Below are positions 23,363-35,718 of a DNA stretch of 64,000 nt, piece after piece. The DNA comes from Oasisia sp. SBJ-2009 (Eukaryota > Annelida > Polychaeta > Sabellida > Siboglinidae), in the NCBI GenBank assembly GCA_964017155.1, contig OZ024857.1, forward strand, positions 31,140,542 through 31,204,541. Direction: 5' to 3'. Numbering within the stretch: position 1 is the stretch's first letter; the number at the start of each line of letters is the position of its first letter. The position numbers and the translations under genes are program-made. The notes under the pieces were generated by a model that worked only from the letters and a program-made list of their open reading frames with translations, did not search any database and was not told the DNA's origin.

Positions 23363-26300
23363 CATAAATGGCAAACACAGAATGCTTTAAATATGGAAGT
23401 AGGGTGGCTAACTAGTTCATGAATGTTTATTATTCCATTATTAATTTGACAAAACTATTTGCTAATGTAAACAGTCTGACTACAATATGGTAAAGTGATG
23501 TTCTGTCTAGTTCCACCCACCTGTTGATTTTGGCATTGCATATGACTAGGATAATATTTACCTTTGGTTTTGTTGTGCTACTGAGCCTGGATTTTCTGAA
23601 TGTGGTGTTAAAACATATTGTGTGTGAGATGTGTTTAATGAACCACACATTTAGTTTAGATCTTTATCTGTTTCTTAGTATCCATTTTGCACAAAACGTA
23701 TAAAGCAAATATTTGAGTACACTAAACAAAATAAGACAAATAACAATGGCATTGTATTGAGTAATTCTAATTTATTGAAACACAAAAACTGGTAGAATAG
23801 ATATTGTTTATATTCTGTAATATGATTTTGTGATAACAAGATAAGACATTGCACTTTTAATATTGTTTTGTGTTGGTAAACAGTGGTGCTGATGGCTACA
23901 GAAAAACTTGGGCATGTAGTGCACGCTTGTATAGTCAAACTAGTTTTCTCATGTTACTTTGTGGCATTGACCACTACTGCTGTGTAGACTGAATAATGAC
24001 GATGCTTCCAGGAGCCTGTCACGCCAGTCAGTGGCAAGCGAAGTGGAAAAGTGGCTGATGATAAACCAAGTAAGAAGTTCAAGGAAACACCGTCTAAAGT
24101 GATCAACACGCCAAGTCGTGCCAAGGGAAAAGTACAGGTCAGTTAGCACTTGTGAACACACCAAGTGACAGGGCCAAGGTAATATGTTGATCAAATAAAA
24201 TTGGTGAACACACTAAATTACAAGTCCAGGCGGGAAACTGGTTTGAGATCAGTAAAGTTATTATGACAGTTGAAGTAGCGTCTTTTGCACCTAAATGTTT
24301 GGAAACCAAGATGAGAGGTGCAACAAATATGGATATTGTGAGTATGTTTTCTTATACTCAAAATATCTTCACAGCATTACAAGAATTACAGCAACTATTG
24401 ACAAATTTTGAAACACTTCCCGCCATACATTATTGAGTAAATATATAATTATTATTAAATGAAAATTCTAAAAAAATCCATGTTCAATATACACTCTACT
24501 GCACTATAAGTCAGTGACCAGAGCATTTCAAGGTATTGATGGTTTTAAAAAGTGTCTAGTCATTGCACATATTGGATTATTCTGAAAATAACATTCAAAA
24601 CCTCATCTGGATAGCATAATTACTCTCAGAGTTATCCTTTTTTTAAATGCAAAATATCTACTGAGAAAGTGACTCAAATATTGCATGATATATTATGATT
24701 ACATATATGATGTGAATATATATCATATAGGGGTGTTCCGGTTGGAGAACAACATCATGGAACCTGGAATAGGAACAATGTATGGGAGCGTATTGTGGGA
24801 TCGTCCAGGCAGCAACATCTCATAGATACGCTGAACTGAAGAAGAAATAGGAAATGTTATGATGTATGATTTTAACAGAATGCAGTTATAATTGATGCTA
24901 GTTGTGTTTGATATATGTTGTTGATTTCCTCTTTTCTGTCTAATCCCGACCTATGATTGACTATTCCAGCATCTCAAGATGCAAGAGTTTGAATTCCCAG
25001 AATCACCAAAACCTCCTCCTCCAGAACTGCCAAAGATCCCCAAGAATGACACACCAAATCGTTTCTGGGCAATGGTAGAGCCATACTGCACGGATATCAC
25101 GTCGTATGACCTCAAGTTCCTGGAGGAGTTGATTCGTCAGCACGATGACAATGGTGACTACTACAAGGTGCCTAGTCTGGGCAAACACTTCTCTGAGAAG
25201 TGGGCACAGGAAGATCTACTGGAGGAACAGAAGGAAGGTAGGGACACATCACTCACATAACCCTCAGTATGTTGAATGTAGGGACACATCACTCACATAA
25301 CCCACTGTATGTTGAATGTAGGGACACATCACTCACTGAACCCACAGTATGTTGAATGTAGGGACACATCACTCACTGAACCCACAGTATGTTGAATGTA
25401 GGGACACATCACTCACTGAACCCACTGTATGTTGAATGTAGGGACACATCACTCACTTAACTCTCAGTATGTTGAATGTAGGGACACATCACTCACTGAA
25501 CCCACAGTATGTTGAATGTAGGGCCACATCACTCACATAACCCACTGTATGTTGAATGTAGGGACACATCACTCACTTAACCCACAGTATGTTGAATGTA
25601 GGGACACATCACTCACATAACCCACTGTATGTTGAATGTAGGGACACATCACTCACTTAACCCACAGTATGTTGAATGTAGGGCCACATCACTCACATAA
25701 CCCACTGTATGTTGAATGTAGGGCCACATCACTCACATAACCCACAGTATGTTGAATGTAGGGACACATCACTCACTTAACCCACAGTATGTTGAATGTA
25801 GGGACACATCACTCACTTAACCCACAGTATGTTGAATGTAGGGCCACATCACTCACTTAACCCACATTATGTTGAATGTAGGGCCACATCACTCACATAA
25901 CCCACTGTATGTTGAATGTAGGGCCACATCACTCACATAACCCACAGTATGTTGAATGTAGGGACACATCACTCACTGAACCCACAGTATGTTGAATGTA
26001 GGGACACATCACTCACATAACCCACTGTATGTTGAATGTAGGGCCACATCACTCACATAACCCACTGTATGTTGAATGTAGGGACACATCACTCGCTTAA
26101 CCCACAGTATGTTGAATGTAGGGCCACATCACTCACATAACCCACAGTATGTTAAATGTAGGGCCACATCACTCACATAACCCACTGTATGTTGAATGTA
26201 GGGACACATCACTCACTTAACCCACAGTATGTTGAATGTAGGGCCACATCACTCACATAACCCATTGTATGTTAAATGTAGGGCCACATCACTCACATAA

Positions 26301-29300
26301 CCCATAGTATGTTGAATGTAGGGACACATCACTCACTGAACCCACAGTATGTTGAATGTAGGGCCACATCACTCACATAACCCACTGTATGTTGAATGTA
26401 GGGCCACATCACTCACTTAACCCACAGTATGTTGAATGTAGGGCCACATCACTCACATAACCCACTGTATGTTGAATGTAGGGCCACATCACTCACATAA
26501 CCCACAGTATGTTGAATTTAGGGACACATCACTCACTTAACCCACAGCATGTTGAATGTAGGGCCACATCACTCACATAACCCACTGTATGTTGAATGTA
26601 GGGCCACATCACTCACATAACCCACAGTATGTTGAATGTAGGGCCACATCACTCACATAACCCACTGTATGTTGAATGTAGGGCCACATCACTCACATAA
26701 CCCACAGTATGTTGAATGTAGGGCCACATCACTCACATAACCCACAGTATGTTGAATGTAGGGACACATCACTCATTTAACCCACAGTATGTTGAATGTA
26801 GGGCCACATCACTCACATAACCCACAGTATGTTGAATGTAGGGACACATCACTCACTGAACCCACAGTATGTTGAATGTAGGGCCACATCACTCACATAA
26901 CCCACTGTATGTTGAATGTAGGGCCACATCACTCACATAACCCACTGTATGTTGAATGTAGGGCCACATCACTCACATAACCCACAGTATGTTGAATTTA
27001 GGGACACATCACTCACTTAACCCACAGCATGTTGAATGTAGGGCCACATCAGTCACATAACCCACTGTATGTTGAATGTAGGGCCACATCACTCACATAA
27101 CCCACAGTATCTTGAATGTAGGGCCACATCACTCACATAACCCACAGTATGTTGAATGTAGGGACACATCACTCACATAACCCACAGTAACCAGTCAGTG
27201 TTGAAAGTACACATCACTCACACAAACCAGAGTAATCAGAACGTATTGAAGGTAACTACACATCACTCACACAACCCAGAGTAATCAGAATGTGTTGAAG
27301 GTAACTACACATCATTCGCACAACCCAGAGTAATCAGTCAGTGTTGAAGGTAACTACACTTTACTCATATAACCCAGAGTAATCAGTCAGTGTTAAGGTA
27401 ACTAAACAACACTCGCATAACCCAGAGTAATCGGTCAGTGTCTACCTTACACACACATTTGTGAAAGCCATGATTACTTAACCTTCCATTCATGTCCATT
27501 TGGTTGTCTGTACTTGATGAGTTTTACTTACCAAGCTGGTAATCAGCCATGATAATGATGCAAAAGAATTTAAATATAAATACTTTAATTTCATTAATGT
27601 TAAATACTGCAAAATACTGCAAAAGGTATTAATATACCTTAAAATACAAAATGGATTTGTCCCCTTGTTTGTTCCAGAGAATATTCTAACATCAGTCATA
27701 AATTACAGTGCCACATAAATATAAAACCATACAATTTCACATTACAACCTAATTGAGACATTTTGTATACTAATGTTTGTTTTAAGTACTTTTAAAAAGA
27801 ATTTGTATTAGATATATATTTAAATTAAATTATTGAGAAAGTGTATGTGTATTTAGCTATTTTCTCAAGTATTGACTGCATGTCTGTGTGTGTGTTATGA
27901 TACAGGCAGCCGACTGAATGACAAGCGATCTGGTGCAAGTAGCAACCACAACTCAACAGACTTGACCACTATCAGCAGGCAGCTGGACAATGGGTGAGTG
28001 GCAGGACACATTGGACATTGACAACGTGGCAATTTATAGCATGTTCACCGATTTGTTTAGTACTTAGTATACAAGGAAGACCTACACGGGACAGTAACAG
28101 TGCAGTACTGGGATTACTTTCTTGTCCTCCTTGTACCAGTGAAGATGTGTTCCCTTTGGGTCACAGCACATCATTCTCTGTAGCAACTATGACATGTCAC
28201 TCACTGTTTGGACCACTCACTTGTTTTTGCTGTAGCGTGATGACATGTAACCATTTGGGCTACTCAGTCTTCTTTTCACTGTAGCAGTCATAGACTTTGT
28301 AAATCCATCGGTCAGCTCTTTGGGCCACCTGACATCCAACCCCACCCACTGGTCATGTCTGGGCCGTTGTTTTTGTTTCCGAGAAACAGGAGAATATTTT
28401 TTTAATTGTATGCTCAGCGGATATTCATGGAAACTACTTGTGCCATCGAAGCACATCAGGCTGTGTTCGCCTTCAAACATTGGATAATTAAGCTGGCTCA
28501 TATCATAGGAAAATAAGAAAGACTTAACTACAACGTATGGTTTTATTGTTTATAAATATATGCACCGTGTGGTGCATACATCATGAATGTCTGCTAAGAG
28601 TCCAGATATATTTTAGAATTATGCAGCGCAATAGTTCTTTCATTCATCTGCCACAACTTCCAAATCAATGGAGTCCGTGGCTTTCTTGTTGAGATAACTT
28701 AACTATTAATTGCCTATGGTATATGACAATGCTGACCTGTTACCATTTGGACCACTCAGTGGCTTGTTTTTGCTGTAGGAATGATGACGTGCTACCATTT
28801 GGACCACTCAATCTCTTGTTTTTGCTGTACCAATGATGACATGTCACCATTTGAACTATTCAGGCTTGTTTTTGCTGTAACAGTTATGACATGTCACCAT
28901 TTTAACCATTCAGTCCTGTTTTTGCTGTAGCAATGATGACATGTCACTATTTTAACCATTCAGTCCTGTTTTTGCTGTAGCAATGATGACGTCACCATTT
29001 GGACCATTCAGTCTTGTTTTTACTGTAGCAATGATGACATGTCACCATTTGGACCATTCAGTCTTGTTTTTGCTGTAGCAATGATGACGTGTCACCATTT
29101 GGACCACTCACTCAGAGACTGGTACAGGCGCTTATAGAGGAGAACATCATGACACCGCTTGATGACACAACAATGACAGAAGCAGGTACTCTAAGCAGTC
29201 AACACCATTTTCATTTCAATGCTTGAGTGCACAGTTTCAGCAGCTAAGGCATGCGCTCCACACAGTGTTACCAGTTGAAGTGTACACCATGAGCACAGAA

Positions 29301-31780
29301 CCATGGCTGCCTGCTTAAGGTGACCATATCGGCCAGCATATTGTTAGTTTAGGGTTCCTTTTTCAAGTCAGTATTGGGAATTCTTACTCTCATTTGTCTA
29401 TTTTCTTCCTATGGATACAACATTAAGATATGTGATAGACATAAGTGATATAATTTTAGGTTGGAATTATGTGGATCCATAACTAGTCACAAGCATTGTG
29501 TGTGCGACATGCTGCCTGCTACAGGTGTCTCATCTTGGACGAATAACTTACTAGAGTGGCTGTTTGCCAAATGTTAAGTACTGTTACATCAACAAATCAT
29601 GGTGGCTGTTTGTGTCTAACTGATGGAAAAATAAAAACTTCAACAAAATAAAAACTTCTAATGTAAATTTCTTTAAATTCTCTTTTGTTCATATAAAAAG
29701 AAACAATAGATATACTTTGAGTGCACTGCAGAAGGAGGTCTACTGTCTCCTCACCACTTGTTCCTTGTGTTCAGATGCGGCTGAGGCCGCTAGTATCTCA
29801 CCACGCTCGCTGGCCAAACAACTCAACATTGGCAACACAGCAGCTCTAGAGCGACGCATCAAGCGAGAGCTGGAAGAGAATGGTGAGGGCACAGATACCG
29901 TCAGACCGCTGTCATTTATTCAAGATATCATCATTCTTGGTTTTACAACTTTTTAGTAGCAGACTTGTAACATGCAAATAATTGGACAACTGCCTTCAAC
30001 AGCAATGTTAAGTGTGTCATGAAAATACTTTGAAATTTAGTATATTGAAGTTATACACCCTAGTAAGATTAATATGGGTTCTAAATATGTAGTTAATAAT
30101 ATTGAATGTGTATGTGATGGTTAAATCTGATATCCATAGTCCCCATGGATCCTGGATCTGTGAATTTATATGATGGTCAAGCAAGCTAAGCTGTCCATGG
30201 TCCTCAGGAATCCTGGTTTGTGAGTGTGTGTGTGATGGTTAAACAAGTTGTCAACGGTACTCAGGGATACTGTACCTATGAATGCATTATGGTTAAGCAC
30301 GCGGTCCATGATCCTCAGGGATCTTGTACCTATGAATGCATTGTGGTTAAGCACGCGGTCCATGGTCCTCATGGATCTTGTACCTATGAATGCATTATGG
30401 TTAAGCACGCGGTCCATGATCCTCAGGGATCTTGTACCTATGAATGCATTGTGGGTAAGCACGCGGTCCATGGTCCTCATGGATCTTGTACCTATGAATG
30501 CATTGTGGTTAAGCACGCGGTCCATGGTCCTCAGGGATCTTGTACCTATGAGTGCATTGTGGTTAAGCACCTGGTCCATGGTCCTCAGGGATCTTGTACC
30601 TATGAGTGCATTGTGGTTAAGCACGCGGTCCATGGTCCTCAGGGATCTTGTACCTATGAGTGCATTGTGGTTAAGCACGCGGTCCATGGTCCTCAGGGAT
30701 CTTGTACCTATGAGTGCATTGTGGTTAAGCACGCGGTCCATGGTCCTCAGGGATCTTGTACCTATGAGTGCATTGTGGTTAAGCACACGGTCCATGGTCC
30801 TCAGGGATCCTTTATCTATGATTGCTTGTGGTTAAACACCTGTCCATGGTCCTCAGGGATTCTGGAGGTGGAGGAGAAGTCTGAGGATGACACAAATGAT
30901 GAGATTCTCAATGAACTGCGTCGCAAGCAGCATGAGTTGAAGGTGATCAGTCAGCACAACCTGACTGTCAGCAAGAAGTTGCAGAAGCTGGCCCAGGAAG
31001 CCATGCACCGACAGGATGTTCACAAGAAGATGGCAGCGGCTGATGCAGAGGTAGTTGTCATTTGTGGTACCACTCCAGTACAACATTCACTAGCTCAGTG
31101 GTTTTTTTAGTTAATTTTGCCCTTAAAATTTATTTTTAAATTGCACTCAATTTATGGTTGAAATGGACTATAATTTGAGGCATCTTTGAGGTTTTCCCAA
31201 ATATTATTAGGTGTGTAGAGCTGAGAATGTTGAATAAGGAATTAAGTCAGGTTGAATTGCAACTTATACATTTTGACTTCATTACATATACAAACATTTT
31301 ACTAGCAGGAATCTTGTTTTTACTTGTATTTTGTCAAACTGTGCCACATATCCAATGAATTTCACATACATGTACAAGGAGATATCAAAGTGCTTTCTTG
31401 TAAATGGATGTTGCATCAGGGGTGTTGTAATGAGAATTCACTGTGAGTGGTTAAAGCCTGTCTCCGTGGGTGATGGCCTGTCTCGCACTACACCTCCACT
31501 TGTATTTAAGACTTGTAACGTGTAATTTCTCTTTCTGTTGGAAACAAAACCATTGTTAAGCTGGCATGTTCTATGGGTTTGTGTTATGTTATGTATTTAC
31601 ATGTGTGACGTGAAGTGCATGTGTACCTGAGTGATGTTGGTGCAGGTGATGGAGGCCTTCAGGAGGATCCAGACAGCCAGGCAGAAAAAGAAGACACCAA
31701 CAAAGAAGGAGAAGGAGGCAGCAGTGAGAGCTCTGAAAGACAGGCAAGAGATTGTTAGGCAACTCGAGGCTCTAGACTGA
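21881..31780 (+). CDS. TADA3: Transcriptional adapter 3 (ADA3), SAGA/ATAC coactivator subunit
   Basis: Ten coding exons with matching phases: 21881-21992, 22432-22613, 23051-23092, 24012-24137, 24970-25237, 27906-27993, 29079-29185, 29775-29882, 30857-31050, 31646-31780; about 453 aa (human TADA3 is 432). Recognisable blocks in order: DVKDCPLQFPDLKPVEH; ELDMLQTEMETLL with ILTNWQEK; IPKNDTPNRFWAMVEPYC; LGKHFSEKWAQEDLLEEQK; SPFGPLTQRLVQALIEEN; ERRIKRELEENG; EILNELRRKQHELK; VMEAFRRIQTARQKKK with TPTKKEKE. All match the vertebrate protein closely. TADA3 links TADA2 and the GCN5/PCAF acetyltransferase within SAGA and ATAC and acts in the nucleus on histone acetylation. The ATG at 21881 is the first in frame and sits directly before the conserved KDCPLQF block. 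Odd points: exon 3 is a partial copy of exon 2, and introns 5, 6 and 8 contain minisatellites abutting splice sites. The gene is convergent with the LRRC72-like gene. Confidence 0.93.
23051..23092 (+). CDS. TADA3: TADA3 exon 3: 14-codon duplicate of the end of exon 2
   Basis: This 42-nt, phase-0 exon encodes EKGKDKKMAPLGKG and repeats the last 14 codons of exon 2 (EKGKDKKMMTLGKG), including the donor context GGA|GTATGTT. Four of six codon differences are silent and the frame is kept, which suggests selection on the protein. The acceptor, tggcag, matches the coding TGG-CAG that precedes the same segment inside exon 2. The exon may be used in series with exon 2 or be optional; without it the protein is 439 aa. 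Confidence 0.75.
23297..23361. repeat. (AT)n microsatellite in TADA3 intron 3
   Basis: About 32 uninterrupted AT dinucleotides. Confidence 0.95.
25238..27188 (+). repeat. 40-bp minisatellite starting at TADA3 exon 5 donor
   Basis: About 49 copies of a 40-bp unit that starts gtagggacacatcactcaca and ends gtatgttgaat. The first unit begins at the GT of the exon 5 donor, and each later unit repeats GTAGGG preceded by GAAT. Variants GGGACACATC/GGGCCACATC and CAGTATG/CTGTATG alternate in a mosaic, a sign of internal unit exchange. Confidence 0.97.
27186..27445 (+). repeat. Degenerate longer-unit derivative of the 40-bp array
   Basis: About five units of 55-58 bp share the CACATCACTCAC and TGTTGAA parts of the preceding array but add AGAGTAATCAG and GGTAACTA. 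They look like older or expanded relatives of the 40-bp unit. Confidence 0.8.
28183..29078 (+). repeat. 50-bp minisatellite made of TADA3 exon 7 acceptor copies
   Basis: Units of about 50 bp combine a polypyrimidine acceptor (ttgtttttgctgtag) with a copy of the first ~32 nt of exon 7 (caatgatgac...catttggacca). About seven well-preserved units run from 28720 to the true exon at 29079. About three diverged units lie at 28183-28330, separated by roughly 400 bp of other sequence. Confidence 0.9.
30085..30856 (+). repeat. 54-bp minisatellite ending at TADA3 exon 9 acceptor
   Basis: About 13-14 units of 54 bp (gtacctatgagtgcattgtg ... ggtccatggtcctcaggga). The last unit ends in the real acceptor ggtcctcag|ggat at 30856/30857. 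Because 54 is a multiple of three, both strands stay open for about 200-300 codons; these frames are artefacts, although the plus frame is continuous with exon 9. Confidence 0.93.
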
Positions 31781-32620
31781 AACTGGCTGATGGACAGACA
31801 CAGTGTCATGAGACAATGTTAAGTTCAGTCAGTGGTGAGAAGATCAGAAGTGTCTGACCGGGGAAGGTGTGAGTCAGTGCTCTGGATGTTGGCAGACAAC
31901 TTGAAACTGTCAGCTGAAACTCTGCCTGAAAGAGGGACTGGAGGAGAACGTTGGAGAGTGTGAACTCTTAGACTGGAACTGGCAAAGAAAGTATGCATGA
32001 GACTGAAGGCCAGAGAACTTGAAACTATGTTTGTGAATCTGACAGAGTGACAGTTTAGACAAAAACTGGCAGGAGAAGTGTGTTGAGATTATTAGGTTAC
32101 TGAAGCAGTAGCCTGAAGACAAGAGTAAGAGAGCAGTCATCAGACAATGTGAACCTCTTGACTGAAACATACTGAAGGAAGGACAGTGTGAAGCTCAACC
32201 AAGAATGACTGATAGAAAGACAGGTGTAACTTTAGTGAAACTGATTGAAGTTACTAGACAATGTGAAGCACTTCACAGACATTGAGTGGAGTAACAGTTG
32301 AAGTGGAACTAAACTGGTTGTGTCAGAAAGGGATCCACTTTATAAAGAAAATGTTGACCCTGAGGCTATGCGGTTCTTCTTTTTCCTTCAAAATCATGTG
32401 GTTACCTCTGTGTAGAGGAACATTCCACAGGATCCAGTGATGATGTAGAAGTAGACAGTAATGGTTGCATGCATCGTGAGTTGCAGCAAAAATAATGGAT
32501 GTTTTGTGAGAGGCTTAGTGCAAATATTGCATCAAATGAATAAAGAATTAATGGATATGCATTCATTTGGTTCAAGCTATTTTGTATATGTTGAATAAAT
32601 ATGTTTACAACAACTTGTGT
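31781..32620 (+). other. TADA3: TADA3 3' UTR with degenerate copies of the last exon end
   Basis: After the stop, segments resembling the final coding stretch (gagattgttaggcaactcga, then ctagactgaaactgg) recur near 31950, 32080, 32150 and 32250 in decayed form, implying old tandem duplication of the gene end at roughly 100-140 bp spacing. AATAAA signals at 32539-32544 and 32594-32599 are the likely poly(A) signals. Confidence 0.5.
32539..32599 (+). terminator. Poly(A) signals of TADA3
   Basis: Two AATAAA hexamers (32539-32544, 32594-32599) lie 760-820 bp after the stop codon, followed by GT-rich sequence. Confidence 0.4.
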
Positions 32621-32799
32621 TTGTCTTAGTATGAATAGCCATTCAATTGGATACTTGGTGTCCCTTCTACCTGTTACTAAGAGGTAGAATATTCTCTGTA
32701 TTGGGAGTGGTGTCTCTTAAACCACATGCAATTCACGTCATACGTCTGGTAGATTCACAGGTATGCACATTGTGAAAGAAGAAACTTTAATCTTGAATG

Positions 32800-32805
32800 T
32801 TTATT
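32800..32805 (-). terminator. Candidate poly(A) signal of LRRC72-like gene
   Basis: TTTATT on the plus strand reads AATAAA on the minus strand, about 1.1 kb after the LRRC72 stop at 33915. Other weaker candidates exist nearer the stop. Confidence 0.25.
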
Positions 32806-33914
32806 AACATTTTCAACACATGTAGCTAAACATGTACTCAAAGACACTGCAAATGTACATACATGGAAAGACAGTGTAACTGTTCATGCCGTGTTTGACA
32901 CTTGCACTCGTCTTTTGAAGTGTAAATTTTTCAAGAACAGCATAATGTGTGTTTGTGTGAAAAGGTTCCCCTATAGAACAATACATTTTACTTTCTAGTG
33001 TGATCACAGAAGTGCACATTAACTTCCCTAGAGGTATTGTAAATACTTATTTTAAATAATATCACATGCATATATCTTGATGGTGAATCATAATCTGCAA
33101 TGTTCATGCACTGCAATTAGTGGCAGCCGTTGTAGGCAAAACAAAAAGATGTTGTAAATGTTGGATGTGGTATTCACTGTCTACTAATAAATACAACAGT
33201 CACCAAAATACATGTAACATCAGTGGCACAGTTCTATTGAAAGGAAATATAAATACAGTTTAGCATGATAACAGCTTCACATAAATTTGGCACAATGATC
33301 CTCCTATAAACATGAATTTATAAATATAAGTACATTGACAATGAACAAGGTAAGGTATGGGGTGAAGATGTGAGAGAAGAAGTGCAAAGCACTGTTCTTT
33401 TGGAAATGAACATAAACACATACACATTCATATCTGTATCAATGTTAGTGCATGTATAAGTTGTACTATAAAAAAAGAAACATTGGAATTGTTAGGTTTA
33501 TCACATCGTGCATGCCTCGACAAGAAGTTCAGTGTTGTTTGCTGATGTTTTATGCATCAGAATTTATGATATGCTAGTAATATCCACTCTTTGGTGTAAT
33601 CTTAGTGCGTCTATGATATAATTATAATAAATAGTATAATCCTGGTGCACATATACCATATACAATATTAGTATGTAATTATATACATTTAGAGAAAACA
33701 GCACGACGCCATACAAATGATGACAAAAAGAACATACCAGGTATGTCACATGTGTTCTGTTGGCACACACATAACAAGTACAGACTGACTTCACTTGCTC
33801 AAATTGTATATAGTTGATTTGGCTGTTGACTCTAGTGTCGAGTGCACTGCAGTAAGAATATTCACTGCCGTTAATATCCCATGACCTTGGTCGTAGCTGT
33901 CATGACTACATGGT

Positions 33915-35679
33915 TCATCTGAATATGGTAGTGATGAAGTGAGGCTGCTCGTACGGCTTCTTTGTGAGTCGTCTCTCGTCCGCCCGTGGCACTCGTGACC
34001 AGTCGAAGTGTGTGTACTGCTTGGCTGTCTTCTCAAGTGCTCGGGCCGCCACTGCGTCTTCCAGCGTCATGAACTGGGCACTAAACAGTCACAACAGTAT
34101 ACCCGGCTGACATTGCTCATATAGACATTTTGAACAACGAATACAACCGTTTACATCATAAGCAGAAATTAGACAGAATATCATAAAATAATAACAACTG
34201 ACAACAATAAAGTAAATCCTGCTATTTGTTATATTTTGTCAACTGTACTGTGACTGCCTGGCAAAATCTGGACTTCGAATTCCAGTTGTTTTCTAACCAA
34301 TGATCATGTGCCCAGGGTACAGTCAAATATTAACAAGATTTTTTTCTGGATAACAAATCGTTGACAGTTCAACACACTGAATGAAGTCTTAGCAGCTTAA
34401 GTTGAGTGAATATAAGCACAAATAATTTTGTCTATCTTTATGAGAGTAAAACAACAGCCATGAAAAAATTATCAGTTCATGCATTAAATCACACAAATAC
34501 AACACATGTTACCTGTCTCTGTAGAATGAGTTGCCAACCTCATAGTCAACTGTGAAGAAAAATACATGTTACAGGATTACAAGACGGTGATCACTAAATA
34601 AACACATCAACTATATCTTGTAGAGATTACATCAGAAACAATGGTATGTTAAGATACATTTTGCCATACGCATTCATTATTATCAGGGATGTTATTTTGG
34701 AACAATCTTGTGTATCTTGAAGGTTTTTGCTGCACTAGAATGTTGGTCTAAATCCCTAGATAAGGAAATCAGGTGATATCTTTAGTATTATCTATGATAT
34801 AACTTTTTTTAATCATTTTCCCAATCTGTTTTCTATGGAAATTACTGAAGGGGTATGAGAGATTTTGCAAGTAATATTATGTACTTTGCAATGCTATCAC
34901 CTACTTTCCATATCTAAGAGAAGTTCTAGTGCAATGATAACCTTCAGTGAAGATATATACGAACAAGATTGCTAAACAGAAATTTAAATGATTTTGTTCT
35001 TTTGTACAAACCCTGAATGATGAGGACTTCATTTTGAGATGAGGCAAAAAAAGCAAATAAAATATATTTTATAATGGTTTGTGTGTGAGCAACTATTCAG
35101 TAATTTCCATAAAAACAGTTACGGTGGAAATGGAAAAAGGGTTAAGAAGATTGGATTAGGGAATATTGTCACCGTGAGTTTTGCAATGCTGTCACCTATT
35201 TTCCATCTCTAGCACCATAGGTGTACATTCTAGTGCAATAATCACCTTGAAAGATGATATTTGAGGTTATTACACAGAATTTTAACTGATTTTGTTCATG
35301 AAAACCTGAATCGTGTAGACTGCATTTTACGTTGTAGTAGATAAAATGTCATGACATCCGCAATACTGATGATATTTCAATACGGCTACGGAGAAGAGCC
35401 ATTCTACAATGTTTATACTCCTGAGTTGTATATTAATTATGTTATACATATTTTATAGTAGTTTTTGTAAGACCATCCCTTTAGCAATTTCACTTTTAAA
35501 ATATGTTGTGAAAATGGTGTTAATGTTAAAGAGTGATTTCTCTCAGAAAGCATTGAGTCTGACAATGTTATCACACGTTTCCCATAGATCTCTAGGAATG
35601 TAAGCGTATCCAAAAATCACTGAGCATTCGTTCCTAAAAATGGCCTAGTACAAATATATATATATATATATATATATAC

Positions 35680-35718
<39 letters not shown>

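Noticed and set aside
25238..27188. Regular 40-bp repeats as a possible CRISPR array
   Set aside because: Head-to-tail repeats without variable spacers, in a eukaryotic intron.
30166..30795. 209-codon minus ORF (MDRVLNHNALIGTRSLRT repeats) and a 195-codon plus ORF
   Set aside because: Unit of 54 bp keeps all frames open; the array lies in a TADA3 intron.
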